DNA from: Pholis gunnellus
Taxonomy: Eukaryota; Chordata; Actinopteri; Perciformes; Pholidae
DNA length: 64,000 nt
Direction: 5' to 3'
Assembly: GCA_910591455.2 (NCBI GenBank)
Contig: OU342819.1
Coordinates: forward strand, 14,486,262 to 14,550,261
Shown here piece by piece: positions 27,249 to 41,416 of this stretch; within the stretch, counting starts at the first letter, position 1; every line of letters starts with the position of its first letter. The position numbers and the translations under genes are program-made. The notes below the pieces were generated by a model. The model was not told the DNA's origin and searched no databases. It saw nothing but the letters and a program-made list of their open reading frames with translations.

Positions 27249-29657
27249 CTGCACTCTGGCCAATGCTGACTCAAGATATATGGTGAGCAAAAGAACAGAC
27301 AAAGAGCTGACAACACCGGGTCACTTGGCTCGCGGCTGAAGGGTTGCATCGGTTGACAAAATGTTCAGCTCGTCGTCCGTAGCGCTTATGAACACTTCAT
27401 GAAGTAAGCTAAGTTCTCATTCTAACATTGCCCCTCCTCTTCATTCATCAACAACAAGAAAAGACACCTTGCTGCACTTCTGTGGTCACGTCAGTCACAT
27501 GCAGCCTTTCATCCATCTTAGCTGTGTTGTTGAAAGATGAAGTAAAATGGAAGAAAAAGCCATTTGCTTTATGCAGCCCGGCCCACCAGTCAGCGCCTCT
27601 TTATCTCATCATTGATTGGCTGCTGGATTAGCCACCCGCTTTGACCAGTGTGTGGTATCGACGGGCTGCCTGCCACAGTGAAGAGAGCCCTCCAAGCCAA
27701 TGAATATAACTCAATGGACTGAGGGCGGGGGGTATTGACGCCGACCTGGCAACTCGTGAACCTCAGACGAGTCTTTTGGCTTTTACCACAGGGGGTCATT
27801 CTCAGGGCTGTTATCAGGTGCTCCGAGCGTGTCTTGGCTGCAGTGTTGGGCTGCGACACATCGCTCATTACTCACTTCAAAATTAATACTGTTTAAGTTA
27901 TTACTTCCCGGGAGGAGTGCATTCATCACACTGATCTTTATATTACCTCTGTGTTACACCCTCAAAATTGGCAACTGCATCCGGTGTGACCTTCAGAAAT
28001 GAGGATAATTCAATTGCTTCACCTGTGCGTAAATGATCAGGGAATCCAAACTGCATTAATGTCCAATTGACTAATCTTCCAGCTAATTTATGGGTTGTTG
28101 TGCTCTCTAGCGAACTATACCATTGTCGAAGTGAATGCAGGTCTCACTGTATCAGCACGGATGTTTGGTTGGATCACAGTCGGCAGCTGATGGATAGGTA
28201 GTCCATGTGACAGTAGTTATTTATTAACCCACAAAACACTAATCTAAAAAGCATTTGATACAAATCTGTGGAAGTGGAAGAGGGAGGACTGAGGTGAGAA
28301 AGACTTCATTTAGCACAGGTACAGTGGACAGAATTAAAGTAACTCTGACAGTGGTAACTATTCTGTGTGTGCAAGGAAACAAACTAGTCTCCGGTTTTTT
28401 GATTGCCATAATCTCTTATTGTTCGTTTTTAATGTATCCTGAAAGCAGTAAAGTAGATTTGTCACGTTTTTCCAACTAGCAAATGTTTTATGCTGATTTG
28501 CAGGTCGAAAGATGTCTAGGTGTTAGAAACTGCATACATTTCATTGAAAAGTTACTTGTTATTGCCTTGCTGACTATATATCATAATAGAATCGATAAAA
28601 TATCCTTGAAATGTGTACAGTACCTGCAAAAGCTGTACTAAAAGTGTTCAAAAATGTAATCCTTTACGTAAACTTCAGCGCTATTGTGAAGGTTTACAAG
28701 TGAGATGCCATGGCAACACTAGAAATAGTTTTTATTCTCCTCATCCTGTTGCTTTAAGTCTTGTGGGGATACGTACCATTGCGGAAGCAATTTAACCCTA
28801 ATCATGAAATAATTAAGTCAACAGATGATGGTGGGGTATATTTAGGATTTGATTGGTATTGTTTCTCTATGTAGCCTTGGGTGCTGCTTTTTCAAAACTG
28901 CATCACCACCAGGAATACAGTCATGATGAATATAAAACACATCTGTGTGTGCGCGTGTGTGTGTGTTTGTGTGTGCAAATATCTTTGTCCATTTGAATTT
29001 CTTTCTGCTTGTATAACATAACTCTATCAACACTTGGGCTGTGTTTGCGGGCCCCTCTTTTGAATCTGGTGTGTATAATACATTAGTAGAGAATGTGCAT
29101 GTTCCCTCATGTGTGTGCGTGAATGTGTGTTTGTGTGTGTGCTCGTGCTATCAGCACCTAGCGATCCGTGTGTGTTTGTGTTTATACACTCTGCCTGCCT
29201 CCTGAATCACGCTGGGTCGTCGGGCCTCTCTGGCGCGCTGCTGCCAGTCTGCAGCTGGAGATAAAGTTCTCGCCTAAAGGAGAGAAGGCGGACCGCATCC
29301 ACCCTCCCTCTGCTAAATCCGCCCTCTCTCCCTCTCATCCCCACCCTTGCTCCTTCTCTCCGTCTCACTATCTCTCCCTTTGCGTACCGCCTCTCAGACC
29401 GGTGTCCTTCAACACACCACACTCTCTCTCTCATCATATCTCCCTCTTTCATTTCTTACCCCACCTTCCTTCTGCTACTCCTTTTTTTTCTGCCCTGTCT
29501 GCCCACATTTTATTTTATTTTTTTCTGCCCATCTTCCCTATCAAGCCAATTCTATATCACCATCTTTTTCTACACCTACTCCTACTGCATTGGCCTCTCA
29601 CCTCCGATAGTGGGTCGCAATTTCCTTGAACAATAGCTGTCTTTGATTTGGTTTGGA

Positions 29658-29661
<4 letters not shown>

Positions 29662-29690
<29 letters not shown>
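29662..29690 (+). repeat. (GA)n microsatellite
   Basis: About 14 pure units following a 300-base C/T-rich stretch. Confidence 0.95.
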
Positions 29691-29694
<4 letters not shown>

Positions 29695-31359
29695 CTTTCA
29701 CATTGGTTTATCATCAGTGTTTAGTTTTCTCCATTAGCGATTCTGCCTTCGTGCAGTAGTAACTGATGTTTGTTTTCTGGTGATTTATGTGCTCTTGACA
29801 ACCTTACTAATGACTTAGTTTTAGTGGCAGACTCTAGAACATACAGACTTGGAACATGGTAATTAAGTGACATTCACTTTTTTGTGTACTACTTGCTACA
29901 AGCCTATTTTACACCTGTATGGATGAGACCGTGTCATCATTTGAAAAGCACTGGAAGGCCTTGAAAGTCACAGAAGAACATATCCGCTGTCACAGACATT
30001 TAGAAATGCATTCATTGCCTTGATAACTATAAAACGGGCACTGCTCTTGCCTCTTAAGAAAAGTACGCCATTTTCTAAAGCATGCTATTAGTGTTTAGAT
30101 TGAGTTTCTACCTTTTAGACTCTCAATACAGCTTATTCACTCACCAATATGAAAATAACCTTGCAGAGATGTGAGATTTTCCGTGACATTAACTATGCTT
30201 TATTGCAGGGAGATATTTGTCCTTTTTTCCTCGGTGGTATGTTAAAGAACCTACAAATCTGAGATTTGAGAGGAACATGTCAAACCATCCTATTAATGCA
30301 AGAAGTTGTGTCCATAGTTGCTTCATTTTCACATTTTTTTAATGCAATGCTTGTCAGCAGCCATTATTCAGATGTCAAGGCTTATTTAATTGCACCACAG
30401 ATGAGGAATTTGGGCACAAGTTCTTTACTGCTCAAGAATAACTTGATGTTCAATGTGATGCATTCTTCTCAAGCACGTCTCAATTATAGTGTATTGTTAG
30501 AGTCAGTCTCCCGGCAGTTAACATATTGCTGCATTTCACAAGGTCGATAGCGATGTTTAGAATGTGTAATTTGCAGTTGAGAGATGAAAAACAAACATGT
30601 GAAAGCAGTGGTTAGTAGACTACTGCTACAGTATGAAATCACGTTTCTTAAATTTGCTGCAAGATTTTGCTTTAGCCACATATGTTTTATTATTTACTTA
30701 ACTGAGAACAATTCTGTCTTGACTTTTCCACAAACTCGGCTCTCTGGCTATTGGCAGTCTCTAAAGTTAGAATGAACCTCAGATGACAGCTCTAGCCTTA
30801 CTTAAAATGTGAATGTTTTCCAACAGTTATGTCTTCAAGGTGTTGCATCCTGTTCTCTTATACTGAGGCGAATCAGGCACTCTCTGGGCAGTTTCTTGCT
30901 GATCTGGAACATGTCAGCGATTAATGCGTCCCCACTGCCATACGATGTCAAATCTATGGGGGTTATTTCGTTTCTTTGTGCTAAAATAACCAGACACCGA
31001 TTCTGCCTGCGTGAGAATGATTGTCCTCTGCCACCGTCATTAGCATTTGCATTTCAATAGTCCTCGCTTGATTGAACACCAAACGCAGCATAAGTGGTTT
31101 GGCAGGGCAATTTCCCTTTTTCTTCAAAACAAATATCCATACGTATTGATGCCTCTACTCACCAGAAGTAATACTCAAACATTGTCGTTTTTTTTCTGTT
31201 GGAAAATATTCCATCTATATTGTGGTTTTCATATCTTATCTTTCCTTTATGTTTATTAGTTCATTGAGTTCTATATCATTGAATCCAAATCTTTTAATAA
31301 TCTAGTTGACTTCTTTTACTACAGCAGTATCTGATAGTAACAACGCTCACGACATGGCT

Positions 31360-31842
31360 CTGGAGATTACAATGTCCCTCTGCCGGCCGGTCCGCCACAT
31401 TGATCCAAACTAAAATATCTTAGAAACTTTTTGATAGATTGCCATGAAATTACGTAGAGACATGCATGGTTCCTAGAGGTTGAATCCTAATGACTTTGGT
31501 GATCACCTGGCTTTTCCTCTAGCGCCAACAGCAGGTCAATGGTCTTAGTAACTCTCTGAAATATCTCATCTATCTGATGGATTGGCACTAAATTTGGGAC
31601 ATTGACTTTGGTGAGCCTCTAACTTTTCCTCAAGGGTTTGCGACCAAATACACTACTTGTACAACTAATGAATTTCCCATCAGCCTTTAGTTCTAATTAG
31701 CAAATGCACACAATCACTCTCAACCAAGATTTTGGACACGGAAATAATTGTACCCGCTTAACATCAGCACTTTTGCATTGTCAGTTTGAGCATGCTAGCA
31801 CACTGATGTTAGCATTTAGCTGAAAGCACTGCGTTATATATG
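31360..31842 (+). repeat. Teleost interspersed repeat, fuller copy
   Basis: This copy contains the characteristic order AATATCTTAG, GATAGATTGCCATGAAATT, AATGACTTTGGTGATCACC, CTCTAGCGCCAACAGCAGG, CTAATTAGCAAATG, GAGCATGCTAGCACACTG and GTTAGCATTTAGCTGAAAGC. These are hallmarks of an old dispersed repeat common in percomorph fish. The final third pairs with the end of the 13105-13712 copy. No coding capacity is visible, so it is a non-autonomous or fossil element. Confidence 0.75.
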
Positions 31843-33809
31843 GATGTGTAATATGGCATGGTGGGCCACCCCCAGATCCTCAGGAGGGGGTTTGCTCATC
31901 ATAGCCAGCATTTATATGTTTAAGTATCTTCTATTGTATCTGCCCGTTCCTGAATAGCCTACAAGTTAGACTTTGCTATGTCCGCTGTGACTCATTCAGG
32001 TGTCATTTTCTGTGATGGTCATTATCAAAATTGACCATTTCTTTTTTTGTCTGATGTCAGTGCCCCTGGTCTAGTGTTCACCTTTTAAGCAAGGGGACCT
32101 TATTTCCTCCTTCCTGTTCTCCTTTCTCTTCCTTTTTTTTCTTTCTTACTCTTTCTGTTTCCTTTACTCTACTTGTCTATTCACCATCACTCTCTCTATA
32201 TATCTGACAGTGCACGAGGCGAGAGGAAGAAGTGAAGCAGACAAAAAATATATACCTGTGAAAGACAGCTCTGGATAAATAAAGAAGAGGTATAGTCAGC
32301 GCTACCCGGGAGGGACGGCTGGAGGGAGACACGGGAGGTTTTTTCTTTCCCCTCTTCCTTAAGGCAGCTGTCAGATTTTGAGAGGACGATGAACAGGGGA
32401 GCAATAAGGTAAAAAGGAGGAAAAGTTGAGGTGAGCTGTGTTCAGGGAGGGGAGATATGGGCTGGATGGGTGATAATGAAAGAGATAGGGACCAAGTCAG
32501 TAGTGGTAAATGAGTCCAGGATGGATGCAACATGTGCCGACATAAGTAGAGATGCTGTGTGCCGTCTTTGTGAAAAGTTGTTACACTGACTGAGACGTTG
32601 GCTGCTATTGTGTTGAATATGGTCTCATCATCAACATTCTAGGGGAGATTCAACCCAAATTCGACATATATGTTTTTAGACATATACATTAATACCTGAT
32701 GTTTGCCTCGATATGGGAGATTTTGCTCATCTTTCTTGTAAAACCCACATAACCCCAAAATGTCAGCTTTTCAGGAGCTGTTTTCATTTCATTAATTAGT
32801 TTTGAAAATGTATCTTAAACCCTACGGCTCTTTCCTCAATCGACATGGGAGCACAGAATCCTTCACTGAATGTGAAAACATGAAACCCTAAATTGCAATA
32901 ACATTCTTACCTGACGGCCATGATTTGTCAAATTTGAAATATTTCAGTGGGCCCTCATTTACATCACATTGTCAGGGCTCTTCAGTTCAAAGAAACAAAA
33001 AAATGTAATCCTTAAAGATATAAATTAAATATGGGAGTACTGGTGGAGCAGTATGTATGTGACTTGATATGACTTCTTTTGAGTAACTCTTTTAGAACAG
33101 GATGACAGCTCCCACAAGAAATTATGTTTTCTACAAATGCTGGTTTCTCTAATCCAGTCATTCTTGCATTGAAGTCATGTTTCTATATTTGAAAACGCCA
33201 AGTAGCTGTTAGTAATGGTACGTACTAGATAATGCAATAATTAATTGTAAGAGGTATATCAAATTTTCAACAGAAAACAGCAGCGAGGAATGCAGACAAT
33301 CTGTTTGAAGTTGTCATATAGGAAACGTCATACAATGTTGTCAAGAACACAATTCAAAAACACGTAGCAACATGCAGCAATCTGCTCAAAGTGGTTGTAT
33401 AATACACTTTAAAAAAAACTAGATTGAACTCACCAAGCTGTCTCCCCGCTTAGCAGCAGGTCACCCGTAATTGTATGCAGTTTGCTGCAGCAGAATGCCA
33501 GATTATCTGTGGACAGAGACAGAGGTGCTCACTCACGCGTGCGCACACACACAGACCTGGAATGGGATTATTTCTTTTTATAACAAATACAATACATTCT
33601 CGGGTTTATCCCAGATTTCTTCTTCTGTGGCATTCAGCAGACAGCTGAAGATGAACGCTAGCTACACTGTTGTATACTGGACATGCATTTGTTTTTAGTA
33701 AGGTAGGTAGTCTACTGATGTTTGTGAATGCCACTTGTGCTTCTATTTTGACCATACCTCTGTGATTCTGCAGCAGCTTTCTTCATAGACTTTGAACTTG
33801 CATAGAAAC

Positions 33810-33841
33810 ATTAGTATAGCCATGTTGATGGCTATACTAAT
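33810..33841. repeat. Perfect 14-bp hairpin with 4-base loop
   Basis: ATTAGTATAGCCAT (33810-33823) is exactly complementary to 33828-33841, around GTTG. Confidence 0.85.
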
Positions 33842-36800
33842 TTCTCTCTGTGGCTATGGGTTTAATGTTAGTGTGTTGCTAAATTACCACATGGAGGAGT
33901 GTTTTTAATCTTTTGAGGCTGTCCTGTTGAGTAAAAATGGCACTTAAGGCACCAAAAAAAAACTGTGGAGCTTTTCCATTTTCCAGGCAAAACAGCCGAC
34001 CTACTCTCCATTACACACTTTACACACTCAACGTTGAAAGTGTGATTCATTGGTTTTACTTTAAATTCACCTTTCCACGACAATAGCACTTAAACACCAG
34101 TTAAACATAGCTGTGATTGAACAATTACCGTGACATTTTGCTTATAATAGCCAATCTTGTACTAAACCGCCTTGTTGACTGTGCTGTAAACTTTTTCATA
34201 TTTTGTCCTGCTTTATATGTCATCTGGGAGATCATGGAAGAACAATTCCCTCTCAATTGTTTGTCAGTAGAACATCCAAATGCATTTGTACTTGTGTATT
34301 TTTTTATAACTAATTAAATTAAAGTGCACAAGTTGTTTATCATCAAATCCAGACTGAGCCTTTCAAGCCCAATTGATGACCTGTAAACGTCATGGTCAGA
34401 TATGTACAGTATGTTCCACATTGGAATGCAGATCATGTATTTCTGCCTCTAATACGAATGTAGCATTAAGCTATGTTATTGAACATGTCTGCATGTGTGG
34501 ACTTTTAATTTAATCTAATTTAATTTCTAGTTTAATTTAAACATATACAAAAATCAATTGAACTTAAATAAATGCTTATGTATGAATGTACATCGTATTC
34601 GGGCCTAAAATGGTGCATTTACCAGAGACTGAAGTAAAGCTGCAACACTGCACCATCCAGACACATCTTGCACCTACCTGGTCAATAGCTGTGTGTGAAA
34701 GGTCGGCGCTCCTCGGTGACCCTGTAGGTGACACAGCTTCACTGTAGACACGGCCAACTTTAACCCCTGAACCTCCCGCTGAGGAAAAAGCTCACACATA
34801 CACAGATGCAGGTTCTGGGTAGACTCGTGTTCCGGTGTATTTCTTGCTGACATGATGAATACTCAGTAGATGATCTTGTGTTTGTCAATTCAATATCCGC
34901 CCCACCTACCACCATGTTAGACTGTGTCTGAGCCCCACCGGTATGCGTGTGACACATTTATATGTGGAAGGGATTAATACACACACACACACGCAATTTT
35001 CATATGACAATCATCCTTTGACTATAAGACCCAAATAAACAATAGAACCTGAAAAAAAGCCTATAGTAGAGGAAAACACGCTGCAAGATTTCCCATCTTT
35101 CCAGCCTTGTGAGGTCATATCGCCCACATAAAGATGTGAACAATGCACTAACACAAACGCACAGTCCACAGTTGTTGGCGTGTACCTGCAGCGTCAGCTT
35201 TTCCTTGCCTTGACTCCTGTCTTCCCCTTGATAGTGAGCCCTAAAAACAAGGAGAGGAAATAGAGTGGGAGAGGAGATAATGAAATAAATACCCTGCCTG
35301 GCAACACTTCAAAGAGAGAGGGAGAGCTTGATCTGCTCTACTGCAGCTAGAGAAGGAAGATATGTTACGTAAAGAGAAAAGATTGGGAGATAACAGCAAC
35401 CACCTCCTCCACAATCGCACACAAACACAAATAGATTCACAGAAACACGTTAATACAGTTGGACTGCTTCTTAGCAGGATAGTTAAGGATAATATTCCCT
35501 GTTATGAATTGTTTTGAGTCACTGATCAGCCTTAGTTAGTCATATTTGGTTTCTTAATAGTCCTAACGTACTAACAAGTTATTCCCCCACCCATGCATTG
35601 TGAAAGAAAAATCTGTAAACGTTGAGCAAATTGTGATTCACGTTATTTCTGGTGGCAAATACCGTAAGCATGGGCTTTTACTAGCATCATGCTCTCATGG
35701 CATTTATTATTCATATATTCATGTAATACATGCATGCAGGCGGACAGAGGATGTGCACTTTTTAGAATATCCTTCGATGTCCACAGGACCGTAAGGGTGT
35801 GCATGTGTTATGGCATGCGAGTGTTGGCTGTAAGACTGGCCTCACTACGTGGTCTGATTAACATGCACATAGGCTTTACGTCCAGATACACAATCCCACA
35901 TACACACACAATCCAAACACACTGCGCATAAACAGGCTTCCGTTATTCAGAGACATTTTCGAGAAAAATGTCTGCCTGATGGATGGAGCCTCCATCAGTT
36001 CTCACACCTTCATACATGCACATACACAGGAGTAGACGCGGTCCTGCATAGTATACATAACCTGTCAAACATGCATACACACAGGCTCACACACCATCTT
36101 GTCTTTTTCACTCCATTTTCCCTTAAGCTGAAAGGTTTCTGTTGACACGGTCAATAAATTTAGCTTTGGCTGTTTTTTATCCCTCGTCCCGCGGCCACGA
36201 TTACATTAAGTACAACATTGCTTTGTGTGACATATTGTCTTTTATTTAATGAATGTCTTTTCACGCAGCGCACTCTCTGCTCAATCGATGACTTTTCAAA
36301 CTTAAAAACCTCTTTTAAAGACTTGGCTTTTCATATAAATTGGTGTATGGTAATTCTTTAATATTTAGTCCCAAAACAAATTCAGGATCAGGTTTACAGC
36401 AGGGAAGTCTGAGCAGTAATACACAGCTGTCCCATTTCACATTAGCGGGAATCAATAGCTGCACATATTTTTCCTTGAATAGGAATCATTAGCTTGCAAG
36501 ATTCTCTTCTAGCGCTGTTGCAGAGGAATTGTAAAACTCCATTGATTGGTTTTATTGTATGCAGGAGCTTTTTGATCAATACAATTGTTATTGTTTTTTT
36601 CTGATGACACAAATATTGTAGATTTATTGTTAATATGCATTGGAAATAAAAAGCATCGGTATGGATTTACATTTTCTTTTTCATTTTGACTGTCTATTTT
36701 GTTTTTATGGTTATATCCTTATCCAACTATCAATGGAAGTTTATGCAAATCTAAAAATGCCTTTATAGTTGCATTAATCTGACAAGGTAGTAAACACGTT

Positions 36801-37181
36801 TGCTAATGACTAAAATAAATACGTACAGACATTTAGAAAGTCTAAATAATTCCCATCCAGGAAAAAAAACCAAGAAACATTTTTTAAATCTTAATCATGT
36901 TTAATTAAAATACATTGCTGGCCATTAATCTGTTTTGGCCTCTTCTGTTAGCAAATCTTGGCAAAAATTAAGGGTAATTTCTTTTTTTCAACAAAATGAA
37001 AGTATTTTCTGGGCCAGTAATTTCATATCATTATTTACTTGCCAACTGGTATTCAGATATTAAATCTTGCAAACATTGGTGTTAACAAAGACTATTTCGA
37101 GTCGTAATTCTAAGGACCTTAAATATTTTTTTCCCCTTTTAGATTTTCAAATTTCATGTAACACAATTCACAGAAGAATAG

Positions 37182-37208
37182 TTGGAGGGAAACTAGGTTT
37201 CCCTCCAA
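37182..37208. repeat. Perfect 12-bp hairpin with 3-base loop
   Basis: TTGGAGGGAAAC (37182-37193) pairs exactly with GTTTCCCTCCAA (37197-37208), around TAG. Confidence 0.85.
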
Positions 37209-40200
37209 GTATTCCGTCTCAGCCTCCCTCTACCTCCTTTCCATACCAAGCATCTGTGTTGTCTTGAGTAAAAAAAGAAAAAGCTGGTGTAAGCTGATCT
37301 GTTGGCAGGGATATGCTGCGGAGGGAAGCCGATCACCCTCTTCCTCAGTCTGTGATTCTCTGTTTCACAATGAAACCAAAATTCCCACCAGGCCCACCAC
37401 AATACTACAAGGCCTTTATCCAACTCCTTATTGGACTCCCATCACGCACACAAACACAAACACACGCACGCACACAGACTTAGATGCAGATTTGTGCAGA
37501 TGAATACATGTGCACACATGCCACAAAGGAATTTAGACTGTGTTTGCATGTGTCGCATCAGATTCTGTCCAGGCACTCAACAGATGGTGACATTTCATTT
37601 CTTTCCCCCACCATGACAACGAGGTTGAGGGTGTGAAGAGTAGGTGTTTTGGGGTTTGTAGGGTCAAGCCTGACACATGCTTCTGCATCTGTTTATCCAC
37701 GTTCTGCTAAAAGTCTCTACCATTTAATTAGCGCAAATAAAGACCGAAGTCGACACAGCATGAAGCATGTTAGCTGTCTGTCCTGTTACATTACTTACTG
37801 TCCAAATTTCTCTTTGACACAAAGTTATCACAACTTCATTTTTGTTGTGACAGTAGGCTGTGCAGTATGTTGTGGTATATTTGTCTACAGGTTCCTGTGC
37901 TGTAGGAGACTTAACACCTTACAGGTGAACTATGTCTTGGTCCATTATTCCGTTTGCATCAGGTTGATGTGCCTAAATCTAAACTCGAGGCCAAATCACA
38001 AAAGGATATTATTCAAGTAAGAGATGGATGATGAGTGGATTTTTTAATTTATTTTTTGTATTACTTCTACTAAATCTTATCCTCTTGGGAAAGAAAGATA
38101 ACTCAAACGTTTTTTATCACTCAGTCCTTCGCCAAGTTGTTCAGCAATGTGCTTAAATTTAACATCCTCTTCATCATATAAGCCTTTTAATAAGTCTTCG
38201 GTGAGCATTCATACAAATAATGTTGTACTTGGAGGACATATTCATGAGGGACACACTGCAAATTGTAATTTGTTCTACTTTGTAAAAAAAGAAAAAGAAC
38301 CCATGCTGCCATGCAAGCCAACATCGCCGCCTTCCATTTGCTTGTCCTCATCTCCAACAATGATTTCGTCACTCATCTGAACTTAATAGACGCCATTATC
38401 AATATCTCACTGTTAATGCAACACAGCTTAATATTGAAACTCAGGTTTGGAGCATATTGAATAATGTGAATCGGTTTTAAAGGCTATGAGCCATCTAATA
38501 ATAAGCTTGAATGTTTTCCCATTGGGGATATGGAAAAATGCTTTTGCTCCAAGTGTAAATTTATTAGTGTAGCTTTTGGTAAATGAGGTGTAATTTTCTT
38601 GGAGCAATGCGAGATGACATGTCAATGATTTTTTTTACCACAGTGTTGCATTACTAATGGTATTTTCATTTCTTCTGTTTGATTATTTAGTATGGGTAAT
38701 GACACAAACTGCACAGTATATAATACAGAGCTGATATGGCACCAAGCTAACAGTTGCTACTGGGTTGTATAATCTCCCAGTAAATAGCTTCCTAATAGTG
38801 TTGGCAGCTGTGGTGGTCATTTCTGTGCTGTTTAATCAGTGCTCATATTCATAGCGTATACTGTCTGTTTCTGTTTTGCTGCTGATTGCAGATTTTATGG
38901 ATCTCATATGGTTGGAAATTGCAGTTATGAAGTCACTTATCATTAGAAGTCATTTTCCATCAACGCCATACAAAATGGATATTTTCTCTCTGTGACTCCA
39001 GCATGTTACACTTTCTTGAAGGCCACATTCTGGAGGGCTTTTGCATTGTATTTTTTCAGCTCTTCCCTCTTCACCTACGTTATATCTTATCTTTCAATTC
39101 AATGTATTCAAGAGCACAAGCAGTTCATGAAAAAGGTCCTTGGGCGCACAAAGCAAGGCAGGAAAAAAAAGAATATCATGTTGAATTCATTCTAAGAGTA
39201 TTTTCAATGTGAAATGTGGTAATTCACTCTTCTGAGGTTGGGCTACCGTTACATTCCTCTAATCCGTCTGTTTGCATTCCACCTACATTAACTGTTTCCA
39301 GCTGTGGAGTACACTCTCTCTGCACACTCCACTAACATATGTCTCCAGGTGATGACACATGACATATTGATAACATATTTGACTTTCACCTTGCAGAGCT
39401 ATCGATTACGTTATTAAAATATCTGCACAAATACTTGCCTAGTAAGCATAAGCGTGAGCAGCATCATGCAAGTGTTCCAGAGGGCTGTGTACTTTACAGG
39501 GCAAATCAACAAAGATATAAACTGTGTTTGCATTGTATTCTGGTCTATTGTGGCTTTTAATATTGCTCAAGCTGCAATCTCTCTATATTATAATACTGAT
39601 TGGTATTTTTCTGTATTCAAACTGCACCCTGATATCCCAACCTTCCGTCACATGTCTTGAAAACTGTTAAAGTGTCAGACAATGTTTTTTTGCTCGACCA
39701 GTTTTGTTAATGCATCACTTCTTTTAATCATCATTATTTAAACTTTTGATTTACACCTTGTTCTTCCATCAGCACACATGTCACATGTTATGCTAACCTG
39801 AATGTATGAATATGTATGAGTGCATGGGATGTGTTTGTGTGTGTGTGTAGCGTATGCCCTAGCCAGAAGACAAAATGGCCTTTGCTGTGAGAGAGGGGCT
39901 TAGTCTCTTTTCACAGCTTGTTTGCCTTTTGTGCATAACTGATATGCAAAGTTAAAAGCACTGCCTTAATGGTGTGCTTGATAAAAGGACAAACATAATA
40001 CTTCTAAAATGACAATTGGGCTAAATGAGCTGAACAACATTGGTTCTTGATCCTGTTTTAAGGCAAAACGATAGACGGATGAAAGACGGAATATAAATGG
40101 ATGCGTGTAGATGTGGGTAAATAAATAAAGTTTGGCTTTGAGGAAAGCTCAGATTTCTAAGGAGGGCGAAATCAAAGATGAGAAGGGGCAGAGATGAGGA

Positions 40201-41416
40201 TGTTACGCTGGAGGGCAGAGAGAAGAACATGTCATGACTTGTTAATCAGCAGTAGAAAGAAACTCCTTTGTGTCTGGATACAGTCTTGAATTTTTGATAA
40301 AATGGGAGTTAGCGTTCAATCGGGTGTGGCATGTGTGCCTGTGTGTGGAATGCACATGGTTCAGTTAGTGTGCAATGTTTTGTGTGTGCTCGTACAAGGA
40401 CCACACGCTGATCTCCTCTAAAGGCTGCAAATGAGAGATATTCTCTATATCAATACACTAGACGATACCATTCTTTACCACAGTGCACTTAGATGTGTAC
40501 AATAAGAATGATAGATTAGAGTGGAGGCGGAGAGGATGAGGGAAAAGGAGATAAGACGGTGTGTCATGATGCTTCATCGCAACCAACCCGAAATGCATTT
40601 CCCATAACAGAAGCACCCTATCCAGAGATACATTTAAGTCTGGTGCCCACAAGCTATTTCACTCCATTACACCAGAACAAGAAAGTTTACTGGAAGATAC
40701 TTTTGGTTCAGTTCATTAATAGCTGATTCATGGAAAGAGGCTTACCTCATACAGTGATGGCCAGTCTTGAATGAGCACCTTATACGCTTTTGTTGAATGC
40801 GAATGAAATACACAATTGGTCTGCAAGATTGCCAGTGCACAAGTATCCCGAAAACACCACTCGCCGAGTAGTTCAGGTACCATTGAGAGAATGAAATGTG
40901 ATCAGGAAGGCAGGACCCTTTTTCCGTAGTGGACACAGGAATTCAAGGGCATCCACGTGACTATGCAACGGTCAGCGCTAGTGACAAAGTAATAAACAGT
41001 GAGAGAGCCACTTACTGTATGGTATACAAAAAGAGCACTTTAGAACACGAGAACGATGTTCAAGACCGTCTGTCGCAAAGTGTTTTTGTGAAGTGACGCA
41101 TTTATCCTAAAGCCTAACAAAGTGACTTTGTTGGTTTGAAAGCTGTGCTGAGCGACATAAAAATAGTAGAAAAGTTGTGTTCATGTACACAAATCAATAC
41201 AATTTCGTGACTATTTCATGAACCGCCGTGAGACTGAGTTGAGGGGGTAGTTTTCTTTTTATTTCATTAATTTTTACATTTTCTTCAATTTTTCTGGGAT
41301 GGCATTTCATGTATTTGTTTAATGAACTGTGCGCCAGTGCAATTGACTCATGAAATGAATATGGGGGCTGGTGATTTTGGCCTTAGTCTAGATAAACCTT
41401 TTATAATGTTACTGGT

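Larger units (their letters stand above)
13713..31359. other. Non-coding DNA upstream of adgrb2, no gene recognised
   Basis: No coding exon could be supported. The stretch contains several microsatellites, asymmetric purine/pyrimidine tracts (20159-20305, 20915-21320, 29290-29600), a fish-type interspersed repeat at 26880-27063 and a hairpin at 22799-22835. A moderately GC-rich, purine-rich patch at 19430-19580 includes a CAG|GTGCCG that could serve as a donor for a non-coding first exon, but there is no independent support. The open frames of 120-167 codons here are low-complexity or unrecognised and lack any family motif. Confidence 0.55.
31843..41416. other. Non-coding DNA upstream of adgrb2, no gene recognised
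   Basis: Mostly AT-rich sequence with few long microsatellites compared with its flanks. A purine-rich patch at 32210-32500 follows a pyrimidine-rich one at 32100-32180. Perfect short-loop hairpins occur at 33810-33841 and 37182-37208. A run of degenerate TAATTTAAT units lies at 34505-34545. I see no exon, RNA gene or recognisable transposase remnant. Confidence 0.55.

Noticed and set aside
29168..29629. 153-codon open frame, plus strand
   Set aside because: Composition is Ser/Pro/Leu/His, explained by the C/T-rich tract it crosses.
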